From Papaver somniferum (lineage: Eukaryota > Streptophyta > Magnoliopsida > Ranunculales > Papaveraceae): 64,000 nucleotides of DNA. Below are positions 11,590-22,169 of this stretch, piece by piece. The notes under the pieces are model-generated. The model searched no databases. It was not told the origin of the DNA and was given only the letters and a program-made list of their open reading frames with translations. The position numbers and the translations under genes are program-made. Location of the stretch: NCBI RefSeq assembly GCF_003573695.1, contig NC_039364.1, positions 236,213,656-236,277,655 on the forward strand. Direction: 5' to 3'. The stretch's first letter is position 1; the number at the start of each line of letters is the position of its first letter.

Positions 11590-11997
11590 ATGCTTGATGA
11601 ACTCATCATTCCTGTTGCATCTTCTCCTCCTCCTCGAGCACCCGTAAGTAGTACTTGTAGGCCTCCTCTTGGTTGAATTCTGAACAACACTCATGTTGTC
11701 CTGTTTGTCTCTCTTCTTTTCGTGCAGGTGTTGTTGCTGCCTCTGACCAACAACTGTGGTATTGATTTCATTAGTCAGGTTCTCATCCCCCTTTTGATTC
11801 TCTACCGCATTTGTGTATATGCAACATATAGGAGAAACGAGTATGTAGAGTTTAGATCCACGTTCAAAAAAAGGTCTTGTAACAATGCAACAGATAAATT
11901 AACAAAGCTAACCAGGATTAGCATCAGGTGTCAGATTTGGCTAGAGGAACCTCCAAATGTAATTGCTAGTATCGTAGAAGTTAAAAGCAAGAATTAG
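11590..11997 (+). CDS. Possible small two-exon gene, unrecognised
   Basis: An ATG at 11590 in a good context (TTGCCGCCATG) opens 18 codons (MLDELIIPVASSPPPRAP) that end exactly at a consensus donor GTAAGT (11644). A pyrimidine-rich tract and GTGCAG acceptor (11722-11727) then reopen the same phase (VLLLPLTNNCGIDF), open to a stop at 11995. A 3' region with AATGAAATTT and a 15-base A-run (12093-12107) follows. The spliced protein would be about 107 residues with no known motif; the tail part is basic and unlike a conserved domain. The A-run also fits a LINE 3' end, so this may be the tail of a decayed retroelement. Confidence 0.25.
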
Positions 11998-12289
11998 GTA
12001 CTTTGTCTAGCTTTCCTTTTTTTCAGTCAGTCAGTCAGTTTGTCCTGTGTTGGTTTATTTTCAATGAAATTTCCCATTCTTTGCTCAAAATTAAAAAAAA
12101 AAAAAAAGTTTACGAAATGACATAAGTATTACATCATCAACAATTATTAAATAGAAGGAGGGTCCATTTCAAGTATCTAGCTAACTGATTTAATTGCCGT
12201 TTAGAGGGGCCAAAGATGAACCTCTTGATGTTTTGTTGGTTGTAGTCCACATTCACATTCATTGTCTTCTTGTTGTAATAATTAGACCT

Positions 12290-12420
12290 CATCGGTTGGG
12301 TCTTTTGTTTCATGATGTACTTTGATTGCTAGACAGCTTTCTTTTTATCGATCAAAAAAATAAAATAAAATAAAATAAAATTGTAGGTGATTTCAGAAGG
12401 TCTATAGTAATTGTACTTAA
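12290..12420 (+). repeat. Dispersed repeat A, copy 3 (short)
   Basis: Shares CTTTTGTTTCATG.TGTACTTTG, CAGCTTTCTTTTTATCGATC, TTGTAGGTGATTTCAGAAGG and TCTATAGTAAT with 1-125 and 38085-38230. It carries its own AAAAT microsatellite (about 12358-12380). It is cut off just before the LTR at 12479. Confidence 0.55.
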
Positions 12421-12478
12421 AAAAATTCCTGAAAAACGGTACATTTCTTAGCAATTGTACTCTATTTTATGCTAAAGC

Positions 12479-14972
12479 TGTTAGAGCACTGCTCGGTCGA
12501 ACTCGCAAGCGTTGCTATCTCAAGCTTGTTGTCAAGTTTAGTTGTCAAAACTATAAGTCTTGATTTCTAGTCTACTTATAGCTAAGTATCGGATTAGGAT
12601 AGAAAGTGTAGTTGAGCATTAGACTTCACGGCATTCATCGATAAAAGATGAAGAACTATTAAGGGGAGTTTGTGGACCTTCATCAACAAAAGGTATGTGG
12701 AGACTTGAACTCATATATCTCTCAAAAGTCTATCTACTCTATCTTCTATTTGAGGCAAAAGTCGTATAGCTATATAAACATCAATTATACACATTTGATA
12801 TTTCGAGTTGAGTTTAACTCGCTTACATATTTCTCGAAATATGTGTTGGTAAACTTTCGCTTTAACCAAGTTCATTTTATATTCTTCACGAAAGTCAAAA
12901 GATGATCATGTGAAAATCCTCTAGTAATATCTTGCATGATTTGTGTGAGACAGTCATTTGATGTACACTCGGAATGTTTCGTATTGACCATTCGATCACT
13001 TGAAAATTACCTCTTGTCATCTTCTAAGAATGTTTCAATGGTTGAAATGGGAGTTTAGAACACTTAACCATAATTGGATTATAAGCGCAGTATGCGTACT
13101 TGCATATGTGTTGATCCAAGACCAGAATGTAGTATGCATACCCGTATGCGTATTGGCGAGGTCAGGTGAAGTCCGGGAGCTAGAGTATGCGTACTTGTAC
13201 GCGTACTGGCGAATTCAGTTGAAGTCCGGGTACTATAGTATACGTACTTTTACGTGTACTGGAATAACCTGAAGTTTGGAAGTGTACGACAGTATGCGTA
13301 CCCGTTTGCATACTGGCGAACACAGTCCAAGTACGGCTAGTTAGGTATGCGTACCTGTTTGCATATTTGAGCGGGTTACGTTCTAAAATCTGTTTGTTCA
13401 TGAACTAATACAGTTATGTAATAAGGAATGCAATCTTTTGCAAAACCGTGGCTATGATGTTCATGAATCGATTCGAGTGAATCAAAATCGATTTTGTTTC
13501 AATTGTGTCTTGTATACTTCTATGAGAATATAAATAATTGAACAACTATAGAACTAGTTTCATTTAAGTCATTTGAACAAGTTATGGTTAAGATGAATAA
13601 GGTTGATATGAAAGTGTTCATATGGCTAACTTCGGTTAACTATTGTTGATCCAACAAAGGTGTACACGTTTAGGTACGGTTACTAATATCTAAATGAATT
13701 CACTTTTCATTTGTGTGTAACAAGCTAGGTTTGATCTAACGGTTGAAATATATTAGCTTGAGTCTAATCAGGTTTTCATCTAACGGTGAATATTAAATGC
13801 TTTGTTACCAAGGTAACATTGATTGCAAACCCTGATTTGAAGACTATATAAGAGAGAACTCTAGCAACTGGGAAACCTAATCCCCAAACCTCATGTATGA
13901 TACTAGTTGCGACTATTAACCTTAGGTTTTTCTAAAACCCTGTAGGTTAATGACATGAAGACTTCATTGGGATTGTGAAGCCAGACCCAACTATTTTCTC
14001 TGTAATTGCGTGTTCTTCTCTTGCAGTTTTCTATCGTGATTGAGTATTATCTTCTCTAAGATTTTCTCGAGATTTAATCTCCGATAGGCAAGATAAAAAG
14101 TAGTCACAAACATCTCTGTCTCATCGTTTGTGATTCCACAATATCTTGTTTCGCTACCATTCGATTAAGATTATTGGGAGGTGATTGATATTTCTAGGCT
14201 GTTCTTCGGGAATATAAGTTCGGTATATCAATTGGTTCATGTTCACCTTGATTTATCAAAAGACAGAGCAAAACTCATAGGTATATTTGTGGGAGACATA
14301 TTTATTTATTTAATGGACTTTTCTGTGTGAGACAGATTGGTTTATCAAGTCTTCGACTTTGGGTCGTAGAAACTCTTAGTTGTGGGTGAGATTAGATAAG
14401 GGAATCAAGTGCGAAGAATCCGGCGTGGTTCTAGAGGCGTAAGGAACGCGACTGTACCTTGATCAGTGTGAGATTGGTTAGGTCTCAACTACATTCCAGT
14501 ACAAAGTTAACTTGGAGTAGGCTAGTGTCTGTAGCGGCTTAATACAGTGTAGTGTTCAAATTTGGACTAGGTCCTGGGGTTTTTCTGCATTTGCGGTTTC
14601 CTCGTTAACAAAATTTATGGTGTCTGTGTTATTTATTTTCTGCATTATTTTTTCTATATAATTGAAATATCACAGGTTGTGCGTAAGTTCAATCAATTTT
14701 GAATCCAACCTTTGGTTGTTGATTCAACTGATTTACACTTGGATATTGGTTTTTGATACCGTCCAAGTTATTTCTTATATTCAATCAGGCTCGCAAATTC
14801 CTATTTTGTTTGATTGCAGATTGAATTGACAAATTGAGATATAACTCTTTGATATACTTTTCTTAAGATTGAGTCTGACTGTCTAGTTGATTCTGTTGAA
14901 AGTATATTGGAGTTAGTCCATACATATTGCTAAGCAAAATATTGGGTGTGGTTGTTAGACCCCCGCTTTTCA
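12479..14972 (+). mobile_element. 5' LTR of a non-autonomous Copia-type element
   Basis: Starts TGTTAGAGCACTGCTC and ends CCCCCGCTTTTCA, directly followed by a tRNA-iMet primer site. The length is 2494 bp, which is unusually long. Matching copies are the truncated 3' LTR at 18416, the minus-strand LTR at 54023-57093 and the solo LTR at 57817-60210, all starting with the same TTAGAGCA...GCTATCTCAAGC block. A TATA-like GACTATATAAGAGAG near 13843 probably marks the promoter. A palindrome-rich block at 13090-13375 is described separately. Confidence 0.88.
13090..13375. repeat. Palindromic GTATGCGTAC array inside the LTR
   Basis: Repeated near-palindromes of the form GTATGCGTAC...GTACGCGTACTGGCGA occur about eight times, separated by 15-30 bases containing GTTGAAGTCCGGG-like spacers. 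The homologous block of the 3' LTR (19050-19325) has the same theme with small changes. In the 54023 and 57817 LTRs the same position is filled by GTTCGCGAAC-type and TTCTCGAACCCGAGAA-type palindromes instead. Confidence 0.8.
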
Positions 14973-14974
14973 AT

Positions 14975-14986
14975 TGGTATCAGAGC
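14975..14986 (+). other. Primer binding site, tRNA-iMet type
   Basis: TGGTATCAGAGC begins two bases after the LTR end CA. It is complementary to the 3' end of initiator tRNA-Met and is the usual primer site of plant Copia elements. The same site is present on the minus strand at 54011-54022. Confidence 0.92.
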
Positions 14987-15036
14987 AGGCAAACACGTTT
15001 AGGACCGTAAGTCTATGTTTGTGGCGATCTGACTCT

Positions 15037-16238
15037 ATGGACGTTAGTGTTATCTCGGATAAACGCATCATCAGAAATAAAAGTTTTGTTTCCATGAAAT
15101 CTATTAAAGAGAAAGATTCATCTATCTCAAATTTAGATGAACATTATGTTCCAACGAAATATAATTGCACTGATAAATGTTACCCCGATTACCTTTCGAA
15201 CGAGTCTGACTCTGTTGAAGAAAGGGATGCAGCCGAAGAGAGTAAAATGATTATAAATCTTGTTAGAATCCAGGATGATAGAATCAATCGGTTTAAAAAC
15301 AATGTCAATGCACTTATCGGTATAGTGAAAGATCGTGACTCTAAATTAAAGGCTCTTAGCGAGGAAAACATCGAGGTCTGTTCCTCACGAACTTTACTTG
15401 AGGCGAAACTCAAAAAAGATGCCTTGGAAATTGACATCTTTTAAGTAAACTCTCGATTCGAGGATATTCTAAAGAGTCCACTATACCAATAGCTTATGTT
15501 CCAACTATAAATTCAGTTCCAGAAGCTAAATCGCAATCCCTTCCGATTAGAAAAGATGTGCTTGTATCTTCCTCCAATCAAGGAAACTTCACATCGCTTG
15601 GAAGGAAGAAATCTTCTAACAACGTTGATAAGTCTGTTCACTTTAATCACTCAGGTGATCAGAAATTATGTCTCTTTTGTGATTCAAAAGAACATGTTGA
15701 ACAGAAAAGCAAATCTAGGTTGAATGAAAATTCTATTATTACGCTGCAACACACCTTAGATTTAGTACTCAGAGGTGTAACATACATTCGGATGTCTAAA
15801 CCTATTGGTTTTAGTACTCACCCTGTGAATTCCTCCAGGAAAGTCAGTTCAATTTTCTCACCAAATGTTCGGAAAAATTGTAGGCTTAATACAATTTGGT
15901 CAAGGAGATTTCAGAAAGGTCCCACTCGACCTAATGAGAAGAATGATGTTCAAGATGTGAAAACGGTTCCTGTAGATGGAAGCAACAGTGGAGATATGAA
16001 GGAAAACCTTAATCTGATAATTGAAGGATACAAGGATCTTATCAACAGGCTGTCAAAATCCTCCAAACAAACTTCCTCTGGTAAGGACTCGAACTTAGTC
16101 TCGTATCTTGATGACAACAAGTTTTATGATAACTTTTCACATCAAAAAGGATTCTTTCCTAGAATTGGAAGAAAGGAAAGACTCAATCGTGAACAACATT
16201 CATTTAATGAGCTTAGGGATCATACTTGTGCTAATTAA
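15037..16238 (+). pseudogene. Gag-like region of the 12479 element
   Basis: The ATG at 15037 (MDVSVISDKRII) aligns with the start of the minus-strand gag at 53956 (MDRGAISINVPL), and the 5' leader before it is also shared. The globular gag core seen at 53645-53956 is then missing, and the frame goes on as a charged, coiled-coil-like C-terminal segment (RFKNNVNALIGIVKDRDSKLKALSEEN) up to a stop at 15442. A second frame, 15558-16238, contains LCLFCDSKEHVEQ, which resembles a broken CCHC knuckle, and a basic tail. No protease, integrase or reverse transcriptase follows. This looks like an internal-deletion derivative that depends on a related full-length element. Confidence 0.6.
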
Positions 16239-16710
16239 TCACAAGGGTTGAATGCTTACTCATAAAAATCAATCGGGAATACTTTCGGCAAAAATGTTTT
16301 CTGATTAGTTGAGATATTTTCTTATCGTCCATAACTAAACTATTGTCCACAAACAACTTTTCCTAAGTATTGGTTGTGTCTCAAGATTCTCTCCGATTGT
16401 TTTTTTTTTTTTTGAAAAAGTTTTTGTTGCAACTATGTTGCGTGCTACTCTTGTGCTCTAAATTTTTTCTCTATGGAAATATAAATTTTGTTGAGCCAAA
16501 AATTTGTGAAAGAAAATCTTTACGTAGCAAAATTTTGTTGAGTCTTAAGGTACGTTTTTTTTTTGTTAGGTTTGGATTGTGTTCGTATGGGTACCCATGA
16601 TTTACTTGTCAGGAACTGTCTTTAGAAACCCTAAAATTCACCTTCCCTAAGAAACCATTTAAATACCAAACCTATTGAGTCACGTATGCATACTCTAGGT
16701 TATTGTCGTT

Positions 16711-17142
16711 TTGTCAAGAATGTCTTCATCTTCTCGCACTGGTGGTTCTGCAAGAGGTTTTCTTGATAAAGGTATTGGTTTCGAGTCCAAGGTGAGGAAG
16801 AAAAGAACCCTAATTGAAGATGATGACCAAAATTCTAAGGTCTCATGCTACTATGCCTATACTCATCAGGATGTTGAGAATGAGTTTATGGTTTCTGCTG
16901 AAGTGGTTCATGATTTTCTTAAATAGTTTGAGGAAGCAAAACTACAACTCGTTGATACTATGAAGGGTCTTGATGTGTTAAGAAATGAGTTGAAAAATGT
17001 TAATTAAGACCTTGTTCTCATGAAGGCACATGTTAAAGATCTTCTCAATGAGGATATCTTCTCTGAAGAAGCAGTGGATGTTGTCAATCACAAGCTCAAA
17101 GGACTCAAGACTCGTGGGGGTTCCGGAAGTGATCTTTGATGA
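16711..17142 (+). pseudogene. Accessory ORF between gag region and 3' LTR
   Basis: A frame starting MSSSSRTGGSARGFLDKG runs through acidic and helical sequence to GSGSDL and a stop at 17140, with in-frame stops at 16924 and 17005. Its position, after where pol would be and before the 3' LTR, matches the extra ORF of some long Copia elements. No transmembrane or other known domain is visible. The corresponding end in the minus-strand relative (about 61170-61088) has a different C-terminus (VDDKEFGDDK). Confidence 0.4.
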
Positions 17143-18403
17143 TCGGTTTTATTGGTTTAGGAGTCTTTTGATTTTTTCTTGTTGTCTTTATTTTGACTAG
17201 GAAACTTCTTATGATAATTTATTCTTGTGTTTTAAGAAGGATAACTAGGGTTTGGAATAGAAATTATTGTGAGTACACATAACTATTGCCGACGATTTTC
17301 ATCTTGCAATGTATTTAGATTTATTTATTTAAATTATAAAGTTTAATTGGAAGATGATTGTGCAGTATTAATCTTTATGGTTTCATATATTGTTACTTGT
17401 TATGGGATATGTGTGTTTGCGTCCGTGAAATATGATTATCTCATATATGTCAAAATTTAAGCCTATTATGCCATTATGCAAATATTGATGAAGATAATAT
17501 GAACTTTTGATTGCAACGATTAAGTCTATTATATGTGTTTATGCAAATACTGAATAGAATGAATCTTTGAATATTCCGCAATATTGGTCTTTCCCTGATC
17601 CACTTTTATGTGAAAATATTGTGTGGCTTCATAAGTTCTCTTATGTTGAGCATTTCCGATTAAATTAATCATGGGTTCTCTTATGGTTAATTTAATTGAG
17701 TATTTTGGATACAAATTCATGTTTCATGGGATTTGTTAATGTCCAAAGAAATCCTTCTTTTCTTGTGAAAGTAAGGTCGCTTTTGTTGTTCTTTCAGGAA
17801 TGACATTTTATGGGGGAGAGTTCTTAATTTAACTTGTGCTTAATTGCCAAATCTTTGTAGGGAGTGCGGTTGTGGAATATTGTAGGAGTTTTCTTGTATC
17901 TTTATAAACTCCTTGATGAATACACTAAGTTTCGACTATGTGAAATCATCGAAACAAAGTTGATATGTTCTCTTTTAGTCATGAAATATCTCTATGAGAA
18001 TTTCATTATGATCCCACTATTTTTCGTACCTTTGCCAATTTATATTGACAAAAAGGGGGAGAATTAATGTGTAGTTCACACTACAAATACATATGGTTTA
18101 CGGATCATTATGTAAGAGGAGTGGTTTTCATGTGAGATGAAGTATTGACTAAGGGGGAGTGATCCATATCACCATAGTATTGTTGTCAAAGTTGTGATGC
18201 AATTGGACTTTGATGCTATATAATAATATTATGACACTGTATAACAATGGTAGCTACTGTTTTCTATTTATTATATCTGCGGAAGCGACAAAGATTTCGA
18301 GTAATGTTGAAGAACCAAGGAGATCAAGCATTTGGATGAGAAGCTACAAAGTTTATTTATTTTGTAATCCATATGAATTGATAGTTTTGTCACTAAAATT
18401 GAC
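17143..18403 (+). other. Non-coding 3' internal region of the 12479 element
   Basis: No gene is seen here. The segment is homologous to minus-strand 57094-57816 plus 60211-61080 of the relative: shared blocks include AATCATGGGTTCTCTTATGG, AAGAAATCCTTCTTTTCTT and TATGGGGGAGAGTTCTTAA. G-rich AAAGGGGGAGAATTAATGTG near 18053 and AAGGGGGAGTGATCC near 18154 resemble additional polypurine tracts. Confidence 0.7.
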
Positions 18404-18415
18404 AAAGGGGAAGAT
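18404..18415 (+). other. Polypurine tract
   Basis: AAAGGGGAAGAT lies directly before the 3' LTR start TGTTAG. It is the expected plus-strand primer for reverse transcription. The equivalent AAAGGGGGAGAT is present on the minus strand before the LTR at 57093. Confidence 0.85.
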
Positions 18416-20345
18416 TGTTAGAGCACTTCTCAATCGAACTCGCAAGCGTTGCTATCTCAAGCTTGTTGTCAAATTTAGTTGCCAAAACTATAAGTCTTGA
18501 TTTCTACTCTAATTATAGCTAAGTCTCGGATTAGGATAGAAAGTGTAGTTGAGCATTAGACATCACGGCATTCATCGATCAAAGACGAAGAACTACTAAG
18601 GGGAACTTGTGGAACCTCATCAACAAAAGGTATTTGGACGCTTGAACTCATCTATCACTCAAAAGTCTATCTACTCTATCTCCTATTTGAGACAAAATTC
18701 GTATAGCTATATAGACTTCAATTGGACACATTTGATATTTCGAGCTGAGTTCAACTCGCTTACATATTTCTCAAAATATGTGTTGGTAAGCTTTGGCTTT
18801 AACCAAGTTCATCTTATATTCTTGACGAAAGTCAAAAGATGATCATCTGAAAATCACCTTGTAACATCTTACATGATTTGTGTGAGACAATCATTTGATG
18901 TACACTCAAAATGTTTCGTATTGATCATTCGATCAACTGAAAATTGCTTCGAAGCTAATAGTTTGTGTGAGACAGCTATTGTCGTCTTCTAAGAATGTTT
19001 CAATGGTTGAAATGGGAGTTTAAAACACTTAACCATAATTGGATTATAAGCACAGTATGCGTACTTGCATATGTGTTGATCCAAGAACGGAATGTAGTAT
19101 GCATACCGTATGCGTACTGGTGATGTCAGGTAAACTGTAGTATGCGTACTTGTACGCGTACTAGCGAAAGTCAGTTGAATTCCGAGTACTATAGTATGCT
19201 TACCTATACGCGTACTGGAATCAACTGATGGTTGGAAGTTTACGACAGTACGCGTACCCGTTTGCATACTGGCAAACACAGTCCAAGTCCATCTACTTAA
19301 GCATGCGTACCCGGTTGCATACTTGAGTGGGTTATGTTCTAAAATCGGTTTGTTCATGAACTAATACATTTATATAATAGGGAATGCAATCTTTTTCAAA
19401 CTGTATCTTGATGTTCATGAATTATTTCGAGTGAATCAAAATTGATTTTTCTTCAATTGTGTCTTGTATACTTCTATGAGAATATAAACAATTGAACAAC
19501 TCTAGAACTAGTTTCATTTGAGTAATTTGAACTAGTTATGGTTAAGATGAATAAGGTTGATATGAAAGTGTTCATATGGCTAACTTCGGTTAACTATTGT
19601 TGAGCCAACAAAGGTGTACACGTTTAGGTACGGTTACTCATATCTAAATGAAGTCACTTTTCATTTGTGTGTAACAAGCTAAGTTCGATCTAACGGTTGA
19701 AAGATATTAGCTTGAGTCTAATCAGGTTTTCATCTAATAGTAAATATTGAATGTTGTGTTACCAAGGTAACATTTATTGCAAATCCTGATTTGAAGACTA
19801 TATAAGGGAGAACTCTAGCAACTGGGAAACCTAATCCCCACTCCTCCTGTGTGATACTAGTTGCGACTAGAGTCGATTCTCCTTTAACCTTAGGTTTTTC
19901 TAAAACCCTGCAGGTTAACGAATTTAAGACTTCATTGGGATTGTGAAGCCAGACACAACTATTTTCTATGTATTTGTGTGTTCTGATCTTGTTGTTTTCT
20001 ATCGTGGTTGAGTACTATGTTCTCTAAGATTTTCTCGAGATTTAATCTCCGATAGGCAAGATAAAAAGTAGTCACAAACATCTTCGTCTCATCGTTTGTG
20101 ATTCCACAATATCTTGTTTCGCTGCCATAAAATTAAGATTATTGTGAGGTGATTGATATTTTTAGGATGTTCTTCGGGAATATAAGTTCGGTATATCAAT
20201 TGGTTCCTGTTCACCTTGATATATCAAAAGACGGAACAAAACTCATAGGTATATCTGTGAGAGACAGATTTATCTACTCAATAGAATTTTTTGTGTGAGA
20301 CAGATTGGTTTATCAAGTCTTCGACTTTGGGTCGTAGCAAATCTT
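18416..20345 (+). mobile_element. 3' LTR of the 12479 element, truncated
   Basis: Matches 12479-14380 from TGTTAGAGCACTTCTC to GACTTTGGGTCGTAGCAA. It then breaks into unrelated sequence at about 20345, so the last roughly 580 bp of the LTR and the right-hand target duplication are lost. Substitutions relative to the 5' LTR are frequent, so the insertion is not recent. Its palindrome block lies at 19050-19325. Confidence 0.85.
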
Positions 20346-21146
20346 ACGAGGAGCAACGCCACTGAAAGATAATACACGAATCTCCGCAGTAAAATGTCCA
20401 AAACTCATCTTCTTCCGGCAAGCATTTAGATTGGAAGACTCTTGCTTCTTCTTAACTGATTCCTTACTCGGTATTTGGTAGGTTGCTTCAACAGCTTGTT
20501 GATCAAAATGGAACAGCCACTGGTCTCCTTCCAATCTAACAGGGCCTGGTTAATGGCAATAATATTAAGCTTTCTTCCCATGCCGGACTTCTCCTCGCCT
20601 GAGTTCTTAGGTTTGTACAATTGAAAGTTACAAATGGGGAGGAGTAAAATCTTTATCCAAGATGAAATGTCGGCTGGATTAAGCAGCACTTTGCCGAACT
20701 GTCGGCTTTATTTTATTTTTATTATTTATTGTTTTATGTCTTTTTTTATATTTTTTCCGTCTAGGATATTTTTTTATATTTCATTGCCGAACTTGAATAT
20801 GTTTTTTGTATGGAAAAAATTTATAGTTCCTAGCCAAACCAAGGTTTCGGTTTGCAAATTTATTTTTTAACCGAATCCAAATTAGATTTTTCTGTTATTT
20901 TCCCTAACCAAACAAAAAATCGTACAGAGTTCCGGCTGAGTTTATTTTTTCCAGATGAAAAATCGAGGTCTGGCTTAGTTTTTTTCTCCTAGCCGGAAAA
21001 TTAAAGTTCGGCAAACCTGGCCGAACATAATTAAAACAAAAAAGAAAAAGAAGAAATTTAGAAATTTAGAATAAAAATAAAAATGAAGTAAAAAGAAAAT
21101 GAAAGAGAAAGTAAAAATTGGCATAAAGGCATTACCATAAATACAG
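20346..21146. other. Unassigned segment between LTR fragment and MULE M1
   Basis: On the minus strand, 20689-20346 is open in overlapping frames (GRKLNIIAINQALLDWKE; LEGDQWLFHFDQQAVEATYQ) that look like decayed coding sequence with a frame shift, but I do not recognise the protein. From 20670 to 21030 there is T-rich sequence with paired GTCGGCT/AGTTCGGC/GCCGAAC motifs like those of the MULEs nearby, so it may be the edge of another such element. Confidence 0.3.
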
Positions 21147-21599
21147 TTTTCATTCCTGGCCGAATTGGGGTATACCCAGATTAATTGGGACCCGATTTTA
21201 AATGGATTTTTTTTAAGGGCTATGGGGGGTGTACTAATGGGTAAAGTCACAAAATTATCCTTACCCGTTATGATTAAAATTAGCCTAATCATTTTTTCAA
21301 CTCATTTTCATTTGATCTTCTCCTCTTCCCTCTTCTCTTCTACCATAGCGACCTCCCCCCATCACACCTCCATTGAAAACTTGTCGATTCGAATATTACG
21401 TCGTCGATTAATCTTCAGAAATGACGCAACGTGTGAAACAAACTTATAGAAAACCTAATACTTACAAACGGAAAAAAAAATCAGCGGGTGAGTAAGAAAT
21501 CACTGAAATCATTGAAACCGAAGAAATGACGCGCTTGAGAAAGTACGTGACTACTTAAACTCACTCCAGTACTTTAATTTTTCGTTTGCATGTCAAATT

Positions 21600-22080
21600 A
21601 GGTCAGAAAATTAGAAACTCTGAATCTGCAGTTATGTAATCGGCATGGTATCTGTTCGACGACCTTGTCGGCTTTCCATATTTAGGATTAGTTGTTGTCT
21701 TCTTACGTTGAATATCATTACGAATTCTCATATCTGGAAGTGCCATTTACAAGGTCGTCATGATATTCAACCTTAAAACCTTGCCGACTAAATGTAGTTT
21801 TATTAGTAGTTCGTTCTGAAAGTCTTAACCTGCCGACTAATGCTGTAAAAATTCCCGTGTTTCCTGAGTCCCATATAGCTATAAGCCGACGTTTTCTTAG
21901 AATACAACCCTGTCGACTATTTATTAGTCGGTATTATATAGATTATAGACCTTGCTGGCTAATTGATGACCGGAACCCAGTTTCTCTGTGTACCTTTTTG
22001 TTATCCGTCGTTACTATTTTTTCTCGCTAAGGTGACGACTACGGTTTAGTCGGCACTTATTATTATTATTATCCCTGACG
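21600..22080. repeat. M1 left hairpin-arm block
   Basis: Repeated inverted pairs such as ACCTTGTCGGC, CCTTGCCGACTAA, CTGCCGACTAATG, TAGTCGGTATTAT and TTTAGTCGGCA, 20-60 bases apart, fill the region between the terminal repeat and the first PMD exon. Similar blocks lie at 24430-24960 and 27775-27920 in the same element. Confidence 0.6.
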
Positions 22081-22169
22081 ACAAAGACTATTTGTTACTT
22101 AGTTTTTTCCTTGTCCAAATATTGACCATGACGAATGGTTAAAAATTATTTTCATTGTTCTTGTGTAGG

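Noticed and set aside
13180..13401. Minus-strand frame with TRT and TVF repeats, and its partner at 18989-19357
   Set aside because: They are produced by the palindromic GTATGCGTAC array within the LTRs.
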